NCBI RefSeq assembly: GCF_014643535.1
Contig: NZ_BMJQ01000004.1
Span: forward strand, 186,001-250,000
Reading direction: 5' to 3'
DNA: 64,000 nt
Origin: Aliidongia dinghuensis
Lineage (GTDB): Bacteria; Pseudomonadota; Alphaproteobacteria; ATCC43930; CGMCC-115725
Part shown: positions 33,089 to 41,338 of the stretch, piece by piece
How positions within the stretch are numbered: the stretch's first letter is position 1
Layout of the letters: each line of letters opens with the position of its first letter
Notes under the pieces: generated by a model
Seen by the model: only the letters and a program-made list of their open reading frames with translations
The model's database searches: none
What the model was told of the DNA's origin: nothing
Translations under genes and position numbers: made by a program

Positions 33089-35148
33089 GCCTCTCCCGTG
33101 CGCCCCGAAAGCGTGAAGTAAACCGTCGTGCCTTGTCCGACGGCGGCTTCGATCCAGACCTCGCCGCCATGGCGGTGAATGATGCGCGAAACCGTCGCGA
33201 GGCCGATGCCCGTGCCCTCGAACTCCTCGTTCCGGTGCAGCCGCTGGAACGGCGCGAACAGCTTGTGGACATAGGCCATGTCGAAGCCGACGCCGTTGTC
33301 GCGCACGAAGTAGGCCGGCCGCCCCCGCTGCTCCGCGATGCCGAACGAGATCCTGGCCGCCGGGTTCTTGGCCGTGAACTTCCACGCGTTGCCGAGCAGG
33401 TTTTCGAGTGCCACCGCCATGAGACGGCCGCTCGCCCACGCCATCGCCCCCGGCGCGATGTCGACGGCGACCGTGCGCGCCGGCTCGCCCTGCCGCAATG
33501 TGTCGACGATCTGCTGCGCAATGGCGGAGAGATCGACGTCTGCGTGCTCGAACTGGCCGCGCGACACGCGCGACAGCTCGAGCAGGTCGTCGATCAGCCG
33601 CCCCATGCGGACGCTGGCGTTGCGGATCCGGGAGAGGAAGTTCTTCGCCCCGTCGTCGAGCTTGTCGCCGTAATCCTCGACCAGGGCTTGGCTGAAGCCG
33701 TCCATGTGCCGAAGCGGCGCACGGAGGTCGTGGGAGACCGAATAGACGAACGCCTCGAGCTCGTGGTTGACCGTCGCCAACTCGGTGGTCCGTGCCAGAA
33801 CGCGCCGCTCCAACTCGTCATTGAGGGTGCGAACCTCGCTTTCGGCCCGCCGGCGCTCGATGTTCTCGCTTTCCAGTTCCGCATTGGTCCCCGTCAATTT
33901 CGCATTCACCACCTGAAGCGCTTGCGCCTGCTCCCGGAGCTCGATCTCCTGGGCGGCGAGGGCGCCCGCCATATGGTTGAACTCACGGGCGAGCAGCCCC
34001 AGCTCGTCCTGCGATCGCTCGCGCAGATGGACGTCGCGTTCGCCTCGGCCGAGACGCTCCACGCCGGCCTGGAGTTCCTTGATCGGACGCGTGATCGAGC
34101 GTGCCAGGCCGACCGCGATGACGGATGCGATGACGAGCCCCAGCAAGCCAAGCAGCAGGATCGAGTTCCGGAATGTGAGGATCGGCTCCAACGCTTCCGC
34201 CTGGTCGACCTTGGCGATCAGGCAGAAACGGCGCGTCGGGATCCAGCGATAGATCGCGATGACCGGCACCGCCCGGTAATCGTCGGTGAGTGCTACGCCG
34301 CTGTCGCCCGCCAGGCATTGCCTGAGATAGGGCGACTGGGTCCCGAAGCGCAGCGTGACCTGGTCGAGGATGTAGCGCGGCTGGGTGACGTAGAGGCCCG
34401 CGTCATTGACGATGAAATTGTCGTCGGTCGAGTGTCCCTCGGTATCGCGCTCGATGATCCCCTGAAGCTCGGCAATATCGGCACGGCCGACGACGACGCC
34501 GAGCAGCTTGCCGTCCGCCTCCTTGACGGGTGCTGAGAAGACGATCGACGGCCCGCCTTCCGGCACGGAGTAATAGGGGCCTTCGACATAGGCAGCCTTC
34601 TTGCCCTCGAGAAAGACCGGGCGATCCTCCCGGTATTTGCCGAGGTCGCTCGGATTTGTCGCCACGATGACCTTGCCCGTCTCCGGGTCCAGAACATAGA
34701 GCGAAACGAAGGCGCGCCCGGTCTGCAGCCAGACCTTGGACAGAAAATCGTTCAGCCGATCGCGGACCGCGTCGCCTTCCGCCCGGTTCTTTCCTGCTGA
34801 AAACACGGCCGGAATGCCGGTCACGAGATAGGGCGAAACCGCAATGGTCTCTATCTCCGAGGTCTTTTGCGCAAACCAGCCCTTGATCCTTTCTTCCTTC
34901 TCGGCGGCAAGCGCCGTCAGGCCGGAAATCGTCGTGCGCTCCAGCGCCGCCCGCCCGTTGTAGAAGGCGAACGTCGCGACACCGGCAAGGATGGCCAGGC
35001 CGAACAGGACATAGGCAGCCGTGACCCGAAGCGTCAGGCTATGCCGCAGGCTCGCCCACGAGATCAGGCCGCGGGGCCCGCTCGACCGCTCACTTGGCGT
35101 GGCGAGCGCCAACGCTCCCAAGGCCTGACGAAAGAGGGGACGCGTCAT
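33085..35148 (-). CDS. membrane histidine kinase with extracytoplasmic Cache domain
   Basis: 687 residues: helix 1 about 42-64, Cache-type sensory domain about 70-330 (VSLYVLDPETGKVIVATNPSD, YVEGPYYSVPEGGPSIVFS), helix 2 about 333-355, HAMP, a long coiled coil, HisKA with FVYSVSHDLRAPLRHMDGF (about 472), and HATPase (NLLGNAWKFT, DNGVGFDMAYV, GTGIGLATV). The NAWKFT/NGVGFD wording is typical of phytochrome-like bacterial kinases. It is 18 bp after the substrate-binding protein gene and overlaps the response regulator. Confidence 0.93.
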   Translation of the reverse strand: MTRPLFRQALGALALATPSERSSGPRGLISWASLRHSLTLRVTAAYVLFGLAILAGVATFAFYNGRAALERTTISGLTALAAEKEERIKGWFAQKTSEIETIAVSPYLVTGIPAVFSAGKNRAEGDAVRDRLNDFLSKVWLQTGRAFVSLYVLDPETGKVIVATNPSDLGKYREDRPVFLEGKKAAYVEGPYYSVPEGGPSIVFSAPVKEADGKLLGVVVGRADIAELQGIIERDTEGHSTDDNFIVNDAGLYVTQPRYILDQVTLRFGTQSPYLRQCLAGDSGVALTDDYRAVPVIAIYRWIPTRRFCLIAKVDQAEALEPILTFRNSILLLGLLGLVIASVIAVGLARSITRPIKELQAGVERLGRGERDVHLRERSQDELGLLAREFNHMAGALAAQEIELREQAQALQVVNAKLTGTNAELESENIERRRAESEVRTLNDELERRVLARTTELATVNHELEAFVYSVSHDLRAPLRHMDGFSQALVEDYGDKLDDGAKNFLSRIRNASVRMGRLIDDLLELSRVSRGQFEHADVDLSAIAQQIVDTLRQGEPARTVAVDIAPGAMAWASGRLMAVALENLLGNAWKFTAKNPAARISFGIAEQRGRPAYFVRDNGVGFDMAYVHKLFAPFQRLHRNEEFEGTGIGLATVSRIIHRHGGEVWIEAAVGQGTTVYFTLSGRTGEA

Positions 35149-35166
35149 TCCGGTCCTCCCGTGCGA

Positions 35167-36210
35167 TCACTGAATGGCCGCGCCGGCTTCGTAGATATTC
35201 CGCAAGAAAGCCATGGTGAACACGTCGTCCACGGCCAAGCTGCCGGACAATGCCCCTTGCTCCTTCAGAACCTTGGCCATCTGCGCCCAGCGCTCCTCCC
35301 GCATCCATCCGATGTGGTCTTCGCCCGTGTTGACCAGTGCTTGGGTTGCTCGCATTTTTTGCGTCTCAAGGTCGGCATCGGCCTGCGGATCGTACGAGCG
35401 CACGAACGGGCCCACGAGGGCCGGGTCTTCGACCGCGCCGGTCCAGCCTTTGAGCGAAGCCCGGAGGAAACGCAGAACGAGATCGGGTTGGGTTGCGATG
35501 ACGGTATCGGTGGTGAACAGCGTGTCGGCGTAGAAATGGACGCCGTAGTCATCGGGATAGATGTAGTTCAGCTTCTGTCCCATCCGCTCCAGGGTCACGG
35601 CGAAGCCGTTAATGTAGATGAGCCAGACGTCCGCCGCGTCGGCGGCGAACAGCTTGGGGTCGGAGGGCAGGCTCACCATTCGATAGTCCGTCCGAGCCAG
35701 CCCGGCGTGGGTCATCATGGCGAAGAAGTTCGCCGGATCCGTCACGACCCGGATGGTCCTGCCGCGAAAGTCATCCGGCCGCGTGATGCCCAAGCTCGCC
35801 TTCGACACATAGACGACCGGGCTGCGCCGGAAGATCGTGGCAATCGCCCGAACCGGCTTCCCGCGTTCGCGCGCGATCAGCAGCTCAGCGGCGCCGGCGA
35901 TGCCGAACTGGGCGGTGCCGTCAAGCACCGGCGAAAGCAGATCGGCATCGGGCGCGCTTTCGCGGAAGCGGACATTCAACCCTTCCGCTGCATAAAATCC
36001 CTGCCGATCCGCGACGTAGTAACCGCCGAAGATTGCCTGATGCGTCCACAGGAGCTGCAGCGCGACGGGGACTGTTTTGTCGCCAGCGACGGCGGCTTCC
36101 TGCGTTGCCAAATACGCGAGGAAGACTGCGGTTGCGCTGTACGCAAAGCGCTTGAGAAAGGTCAGCGCTGGTTTGGGGCGAATGCCAAGCGACAGAGGCC
36201 ACGCAACCAT
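35167..36210 (-). CDS. NMT1/THI5-like substrate-binding protein, without transporter
   Basis: 347 residues with an N-terminal export signal (hydrophobic at about 22-42) and the NMT1/THI5-like periplasmic binding fold: LLWTHQAIFGGYYVADRQGFY near residue 52, RESAPDADLLSPVLDGTAQFGIAGA, and YINGFAVTLERMGQKLNYI. Family members bind pyrimidines, nitrate, taurine or similar small ligands. No permease or ATPase gene accompanies it. First gene of a kinase operon, so it probably works as the ligand-binding part of a sensor. Confidence 0.85.
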   Translation of the reverse strand: MVAWPLSLGIRPKPALTFLKRFAYSATAVFLAYLATQEAAVAGDKTVPVALQLLWTHQAIFGGYYVADRQGFYAAEGLNVRFRESAPDADLLSPVLDGTAQFGIAGAAELLIARERGKPVRAIATIFRRSPVVYVSKASLGITRPDDFRGRTIRVVTDPANFFAMMTHAGLARTDYRMVSLPSDPKLFAADAADVWLIYINGFAVTLERMGQKLNYIYPDDYGVHFYADTLFTTDTVIATQPDLVLRFLRASLKGWTGAVEDPALVGPFVRSYDPQADADLETQKMRATQALVNTGEDHIGWMREERWAQMAKVLKEQGALSGSLAVDDVFTMAFLRNIYEAGAAIQ

Positions 36211-36345
36211 AACGCCCCCGATCGTTACTGGTACGCCGCTCAGCTTCTCACTTTTGGCGGATAAAGTCCCTTAAAAATAGCAACTTTTGATAGGTGCAGC
36301 GTAGGCGTGTAGCCGCTCTTCGCGCTTGGGTGAATTGGAGGCTGA

Positions 36346-36408
36346 CGGTGGCGCTCCGCCGTCATCGATGCGGGGGTCGATCCGGCGGAATGTCTCGGGC
36401 AGATGTGA
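36346..36408 (+). pseudogene. remnant of the C-terminus of the ThDP enzyme
   Basis: In the plus frame this reads RWRSAVIDAGVDPAECLGQM then a stop, against RRRFTVIDAVVDPAEYLEQM at the end of the gene at 29395-31032. A stop precedes it, so only the final 20 codons survive. Antisense, the same bases encode the end of the gene at 36362-36673. Confidence 0.75.
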
Positions 36409-36421
36409 GCGCCGCCAGCCG
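36351..36421. repeat. direct repeat, copy B
   Basis: Partner of 30975-31045. Together they bracket the 5.3-kb sensory operon. Differences from copy A are mostly silent in the antisense gene's frame and mostly non-silent in the ThDP frame. Confidence 0.8.
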
Positions 36422-36673
36422 CTCGACCTCGGCTGCCTGCCGGTCGCGCAGCGCCATGATCTCGGTATGGAGCGGGCCGTCGGGCAGGCGCGGCAACAGG
36501 CGGTTCAGCTGGCCGACCAGGGCCTGCGTCGCGTCGAGCACGGCGGCGAGCGCCGCCTGCTGCTCGGCCGCGTCGTATTTGGGATCGGCATAGGCCGGGT
36601 CGACCTCGCTCAAGAGGCAGGCCGGCGAGGCATAGGGCTCTGTGGGCTCGTCGATCGGCATGAAGTTGATCAT
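36362..36673 (-). CDS. small acidic conserved-looking hypothetical protein
   Basis: The ATG at 36673 (MINFMPIDEPTEPYASPACL) gives 103 residues; the longer frame to 36787 is unlikely. The N-terminal EPYASPACLLSEVDPAYADPKYD stretch looks like a conserved motif and the remainder is a helical, leucine-rich region. No function is recognised. Its last 15 codons are encoded by the antisense of direct repeat B, so before the insertion its 3' end overlapped the convergent ThDP gene. Confidence 0.65.
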   Translation of the reverse strand: MINFMPIDEPTEPYASPACLLSEVDPAYADPKYDAAEQQAALAAVLDATQALVGQLNRLLPRLPDGPLHTEIMALRDRQAAEVERLAALTSARDIPPDRPPHR

Positions 36674-36738
36674 CGCGCCATCGTGTCCCGTGCCGCAACG
36701 GCTTTCGCCCCGCCTGGTTCTGGGGCATGCTCCGGCCC

Positions 36739-36772
36739 GTCGTACAAGTTCAAGAGTCGTACAAGTCCAAGA
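36739..36772. repeat. 17-bp tandem repeat before the second ThDP gene
   Basis: GTCGTACAAGTTCAAGA (36739-36755) is followed directly by a copy with one T-to-C change (36756-36772). The second copy runs into the GAGGAGG ribosome site. It could be a slippage product or a two-site operator. Confidence 0.6.
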
Positions 36773-36785
36773 GGAGGATGCCAGC

Positions 36786-38474
36786 ATGGCCGAGACGCGG
36801 CAGAGAACCGGTGGCGAGATTCTCGTCGATCAATTGAAGATCCACGGGGTCGATCTGGCTTTCGGCGTGCCGGGCGAAAGCTATCTGGCCGTGCTCGACG
36901 CGCTCTACGATGCGCAGGACCAGATCAAGTTCGTGATCTGCCGCCACGAGGCGGGCGCCGCCAACATGGCCGAGGCCTACGGCAAGCTGACTGGCCGGCC
37001 GGGCATCTGCATGGTGACGCGTGGGCCCGGGGCCTCGCATGCGGCGATCGGTCTCCACACGGCATTCCAGGATTCGACGCCGCTGATCCTCTTCATCGGC
37101 CAGGTCGGGCGCGACATGCGCGAGCGCGAGGCGTTCCAGGAGGTCGACTATCGCCGGATGTTCGGCCAGATGGCGAAATGGGTCGCCGAGATCGACGATG
37201 CCGAGCGCATCCCGGAATTCGTGAACCACGCCTTCGCGCTCGCGACCTCGGGCCGCCCGGGGCCGGTCGTGCTGGCGCTGCCCGAGGACATGCTGACCTC
37301 GCTCGCGGCCACCGGCGACGCGAAGCCGTACAAGCCGGTCCAGGCCCATCCGGGCCCGACCGACATGGCGGAGTTCCGCGAGCGGCTTGCCAATGCCAAG
37401 CGGCCGTTCATGATCGTCGGCGGCGGCACCTGGAACGCTGCGGCCAAGCGCGACATCGAGGCCTTCGCCACGGCCTGGAAACTGCCGACCGGCGTCAGCT
37501 TCCGCTGCCAGGACTATGTCGACAATACCCTCCCGATCTATGCCGGCGACGTCGGCATCGGCATCAACCCGAAGCTGGCCGAGCGTGTGCGCAACGCCGA
37601 TCTGCTGATTGCCTGCGGCCCGCGCCTCGGCGAGATGACCACGTCCGGCTATACGCTGGTCGAGGTGCCGGTGCCGAAGCAGACGCTCGTCCACATCCAT
37701 CCGGGTGCCGAGGAGCTGAACCGCGTCTACCAGCCGGCGCTCGCGATCAATTCGGGTCTCGCCAATTTCGCGGCCGCCGCGGCCCAACTGGCGCCACCTG
37801 CGACGATTCCCTGGGGCGATGCCGCGGCCGAGGCGCATGAGGATTATCTCGCGAACCAGAAGTCGGCCCCGCCGCCGGGCCCGCTCGACATGGTCGCGGT
37901 CGTGGAGCATCTGCGCGAGGTGCTGCCGTCCGACGCGATCCTGACCAACGGCGCCGGCAACTACACGGTCTGGTTCCATCGCTTCTACCGGTTCCGCGAC
38001 TGGCGGACCCAGCTCGGGCCGACGAGCGGCGCCATGGGCTACGCCGTGCCGTCGGCCGTTGCGGCGGCGATCATGTATCCGGATCGCACCGTGGTGTCGC
38101 TCAACGGCGACGGCTGCTTCCTGATGAACGGGCAGGAGATCGCGACCGCGGTGCAATACGGTGCGAAGCCGATCTTCCTCGTCATCAACAACGGCATGTA
38201 CGGCACGATTCGCATGCATCAGGAGCGCCATTACCCGGCGCGGATCTCCGGCACCGAGTTGCACAACCCGGACTTTGCCGCTTATGCCCGAGCGTTCGGC
38301 GCCTATGGCGAGGTCGTGACCAAGACCGAAGAATTCGGCCCGGCGTTTGAGCGGGCGCGGAGCGCCGGCACCGCGGCGCTGCTCGAATTGCGGCTCGATC
38401 CGGAGGCGCTGACGCCGCGTCAGAGCCTGAGCCAGATCCGTGCGACGGCACTCGCCGCCAAGGACAAGCACTGA
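36786..38474 (+). CDS. second thiamine-diphosphate enzyme, acetolactate-synthase-like
   Basis: The ATG at 36786 sits 8 bp after GAGGAGG and gives 562 residues. The activating Glu is in ICRHEAGAANMAEAYGKLTG (about residue 58), and the ThDP motif is NGDGCFLMNGQEIATAVQYGAKPIFLVINN (about 440-470). It is a full-length member of the acetolactate synthase superfamily with no partner subunit nearby. Substrate unassigned: acetolactate, sulfoacetaldehyde and oxalyl-type reactions are all possible. Only distantly similar to the ThDP protein at 29395. Confidence 0.9.
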   Translation: MAETRQRTGGEILVDQLKIHGVDLAFGVPGESYLAVLDALYDAQDQIKFVICRHEAGAANMAEAYGKLTGRPGICMVTRGPGASHAAIGLHTAFQDSTPLILFIGQVGRDMREREAFQEVDYRRMFGQMAKWVAEIDDAERIPEFVNHAFALATSGRPGPVVLALPEDMLTSLAATGDAKPYKPVQAHPGPTDMAEFRERLANAKRPFMIVGGGTWNAAAKRDIEAFATAWKLPTGVSFRCQDYVDNTLPIYAGDVGIGINPKLAERVRNADLLIACGPRLGEMTTSGYTLVEVPVPKQTLVHIHPGAEELNRVYQPALAINSGLANFAAAAAQLAPPATIPWGDAAAEAHEDYLANQKSAPPPGPLDMVAVVEHLREVLPSDAILTNGAGNYTVWFHRFYRFRDWRTQLGPTSGAMGYAVPSAVAAAIMYPDRTVVSLNGDGCFLMNGQEIATAVQYGAKPIFLVINNGMYGTIRMHQERHYPARISGTELHNPDFAAYARAFGAYGEVVTKTEEFGPAFERARSAGTAALLELRLDPEALTPRQSLSQIRATALAAKDKH

Positions 38475-38568
38475 TCGATCTGGGGTTGTCCGCCGCAGGC
38501 CCGCTTGACCCGGCCTGCGGCGGGCTCGAAGCTGTGCGCCAATCGCGTTCCACGAACGGGCATCCCAC

Positions 38569-39894
38569 ATGAATTTCAAGCAAGTCACCGCGGCAGCGCT
38601 CGCTCTCGGTCTCGCCGGTTGCTCTTCGAGCGGCGGCGGGCCGAGCAACCCGTCGGCGGGCGTGCCGGCTGCGGCCTTGGCGGCCGCCCGGACCACGCCG
38701 GTCGTCTTCACGCAACCGACGGCAAAGGTCGCGATCGCGCCGATCACGATGAACCTGCCGGCGCGCCGCGGCCTCGGCAGCTACACGCGCAACGTCGATT
38801 GCTGGGTCTATGTCCGACCGATCCGCGACACGGATTTCCCGTACGGCGGGCCGATGACCGAGGAGTTGCGCAAGGCGCTCGTCGGCTCCAAGGTCGACGT
38901 CGTGCCGGGCGACAAGGCGGACGTCGCCGGCGCCCAGGGGGCCGACTACCTGATTACCGGCAGCGTGCCGATCGCGCATGCCGACCTCTGCATCAACGAC
39001 TTCTTCAACGCCGACCCGGCCGACGTCGACGCCCAGGTGACCGTCGCCTGGCAGGTCTGGTCGGTGCGCGAGAACCGTGTCGTGTTCCAGACGACGACGA
39101 CAGGCACCGGTTCGGCCAAGAGCCCGGAACAGGTCATCACACCGGCAGCCCTGCTCGCCATGGGTGACGCGACCGAGCAGCTGCTGCAGAGCGCGTCCAT
39201 GCAGCAATACTTGACCTTCGGCCATCCGAACTTGCCGCAGGTGGCCCTGCCGGTGCCGGTCGGCGCCGCACCCATAGGCCAGGTACCGGCGGGCCAGGTG
39301 GCGCCGCCGGCCGGCGTGCCGCTGCCTGGCCTGGTGACGGCGCCTGCGGGCGTGCCGGCCGCTGCGGTGGCGCCGGTGCCGGCCTCGGCCGTGCCGATCC
39401 TCGTCGCCCTGCCGGCACCCGGCGCCGCGGCCGATCTCAAGGGCAGCACGATCACGATCGGCAAGAGCGCCGGCTTCTATGTCGGCACCGACGGCTACGC
39501 CATCGCGTCGGCTGCCGCGGTCGGCGGGGCCGCGACTGTGGCCGTGACCGATGCGGCCGGCCGGAGTGTCACCGCTCAGGTCGTGCGCCGGGCCGATACC
39601 GCGGGCCTGGCCCTGCTGAAGCTGCCTGATGCACCCACGGCACCGTTGCCGATCGCGCCGCACCGGCTGGCCGCCGGCGACAGGGTGACGTCGCTCAATG
39701 GCGCCGGCACCGTCGCAGGCGCGCCCGGCGCCGACGGCAAGGTCCAAGCGAAGCTCACCGGCAGCCCGGCCGGAGCACCAGTGCTGGATGCGACCGGCAA
39801 TGTCGTCGGCGTCAGCGAGGGTGGTGGGGCCTACCTGCCGATCGCGGCGGTCTTCCGTGCGCTGACGCTCGGTGTCACACTGACGGAGCGATAA
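38569..39894 (+). CDS. lipoprotein with a catalytically dead trypsin-like domain
   Basis: 441 residues with a lipobox LAGC (Cys near residue 18). The N-terminal domain (about 45-215) has strands and helices reminiscent of envelope auxiliary lipoproteins (VAIAPITMNL, EELRKALVGSKVDVV). A Pro/Ala/Val-rich linker covers about 220-290. The C-terminal domain aligns with HtrA proteases: GYAIASAAAVGGA for GYVVTNNHVVGDA, TAGLALLKL for KTDLALLKI, GSPAGAPVLD for GNSGGPTFD. All three triad residues (His, Asp, Ser) are therefore replaced by Ala, Gly and Ala. A binding or scaffold role is likely. Confidence 0.7.
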   Translation: MNFKQVTAAALALGLAGCSSSGGGPSNPSAGVPAAALAAARTTPVVFTQPTAKVAIAPITMNLPARRGLGSYTRNVDCWVYVRPIRDTDFPYGGPMTEELRKALVGSKVDVVPGDKADVAGAQGADYLITGSVPIAHADLCINDFFNADPADVDAQVTVAWQVWSVRENRVVFQTTTTGTGSAKSPEQVITPAALLAMGDATEQLLQSASMQQYLTFGHPNLPQVALPVPVGAAPIGQVPAGQVAPPAGVPLPGLVTAPAGVPAAAVAPVPASAVPILVALPAPGAAADLKGSTITIGKSAGFYVGTDGYAIASAAAVGGAATVAVTDAAGRSVTAQVVRRADTAGLALLKLPDAPTAPLPIAPHRLAAGDRVTSLNGAGTVAGAPGADGKVQAKLTGSPAGAPVLDATGNVVGVSEGGGAYLPIAAVFRALTLGVTLTER

Positions 39895-39904
39895 CCGAAG
39901 GGGC

Positions 39905-41293
39905 ATGGGCCGGGAGGCGGCGATGGGCGAGAGCGTGGTCGAGAACGGCACCGCACCACGGCTCGCCCTGCCGCCTCGGCCCAAGACCCGGCTCGGGCTG
40001 TGGCAGCATCTGAAGGCGACGCGCGCCAACAGCGTCAGTACCTGGAGCGACGCCGCGTTCGAGATGGAGCTGGGCGAGCGCCACATGCTGTGGCGCCACG
40101 TCATCATCGCGAACGCACCCGAGCACGTCCGGCATGTGCTGCTCGACAATGCCGAGAATTACGTGCGCAGCTCCTTGTCGCGCCGGCTCCTGGAGCCGGG
40201 GCTCGGGCAGGGGTTGCTGACCACCCATGGCGCCACCTGGCGGCGCCAGCGGCGGATGATGGCGCCGGCGTTCGCGGCCAAGCGGATCGCCGATTTCGCG
40301 CCGGCGATGGTCGAAGCGGCGGAGCGGCTGGCCTGGGACTGGTCGCGCGTGCCGCCCTCGGCGCCGGTCGACCTCGCCGAGGCGATGAGCGGTCTCACGC
40401 TCGCGATCATCTCCGAGGCGATGTTCTCGGTCCGGGTCGACCCGGAGATCGCGCTCATCGGCCAGGCAGTCGCGGTCTATCAGTCCGCGATCCGGCCATC
40501 CATCGCCGATTTGATCGGCCTGCCGGACTGGCTGCCGCGGCCGGCCGTGCGCCGGGCGCACCGGATCTTTGCGGAGAGCGACCGGGTGATCCAGCGCCTG
40601 ATCGACGAGCGGCGCCGGCATGGCGGTCCGGACGATCTGCTGGCCATGCTGCTGGCCGCCCCCGACGGCGAGGCGCCGGCGAGCGCCAAGGAAGTGCGCG
40701 ACCATGTCGCCACCATCTTCACCGCCGGCCATGAGACGACGGCGAACGCGCTCGCCTGGACCTTCTATCTGCTGTCGCTGCATCCGGCTGAGCGCCGGCG
40801 GCTCGAGGACGAACTCGACCGGGTGCTGGGCGAGCGGGCCGCGACCGCCGAGGACGTGCCGAACCTCACGTTCACGCGCATGGTGATCGAGGAATCAATG
40901 CGGCTCTATCCGCCGGCCCATACCATGTCGCGCCAGGCGCTGGGGCCGGACCGGCTGGGCACCATCGAACTCCGGAAGGGTTCGTCGGTGTTGATCGTGC
41001 CCTGGCTGCTGCACCGCCATCGCAAGCTCTGGGACCGGCCCGACGAATTCCGGCCGGATCGTTTCGCCCCGGCCGAGGTCGCGGCGCGGCCGCGCTTCGC
41101 CTATATCCCGTTCGGCGCCGGGCCGCACATCTGCATCGGTGCCAGCTTCGCCATGACCGAGGCGATCCTGTGCCTGGCGACGATCGCCCGGCGCTTCCGC
41201 CTGACCCTCGTGCCCGGCACGACGGTCGAGCCGGTCGGCCTCATCACACTGCGCCCGAAGCACGGCCTGCCGATGCGGCTCGAGCGGCGGTAG
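39905..41293 (+). CDS. cytochrome P450
   Basis: 462 residues with the complete P450 signature: I-helix oxygen-activation motif AGHETT (about 277), ExxR in EESMR (about 327), PERF-like PDEFRPDRF, and heme-binding loop FGAGPHICIGASFA with the axial Cys near residue 404. No membrane anchor. No ferredoxin or reductase gene is adjacent, so the redox partner must be encoded elsewhere. Starts 10 bp after the lipoprotein gene and may be co-transcribed with it. Substrate unknown. Confidence 0.95.
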   Translation: MGREAAMGESVVENGTAPRLALPPRPKTRLGLWQHLKATRANSVSTWSDAAFEMELGERHMLWRHVIIANAPEHVRHVLLDNAENYVRSSLSRRLLEPGLGQGLLTTHGATWRRQRRMMAPAFAAKRIADFAPAMVEAAERLAWDWSRVPPSAPVDLAEAMSGLTLAIISEAMFSVRVDPEIALIGQAVAVYQSAIRPSIADLIGLPDWLPRPAVRRAHRIFAESDRVIQRLIDERRRHGGPDDLLAMLLAAPDGEAPASAKEVRDHVATIFTAGHETTANALAWTFYLLSLHPAERRRLEDELDRVLGERAATAEDVPNLTFTRMVIEESMRLYPPAHTMSRQALGPDRLGTIELRKGSSVLIVPWLLHRHRKLWDRPDEFRPDRFAPAEVAARPRFAYIPFGAGPHICIGASFAMTEAILCLATIARRFRLTLVPGTTVEPVGLITLRPKHGLPMRLERR

Positions 41294-41338
41294 AACTGGA
41301 CAGCCGCGAGCTTGACGAAGAGGGGAGAGTGAGGGTGC

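Noticed and set aside
36642..36785. N-terminal extension of the second ThDP enzyme to 36642
   Set aside because: It would run over the small minus-strand gene's start and the 17-bp repeats, and a strong GAGGAGG site marks 36786.
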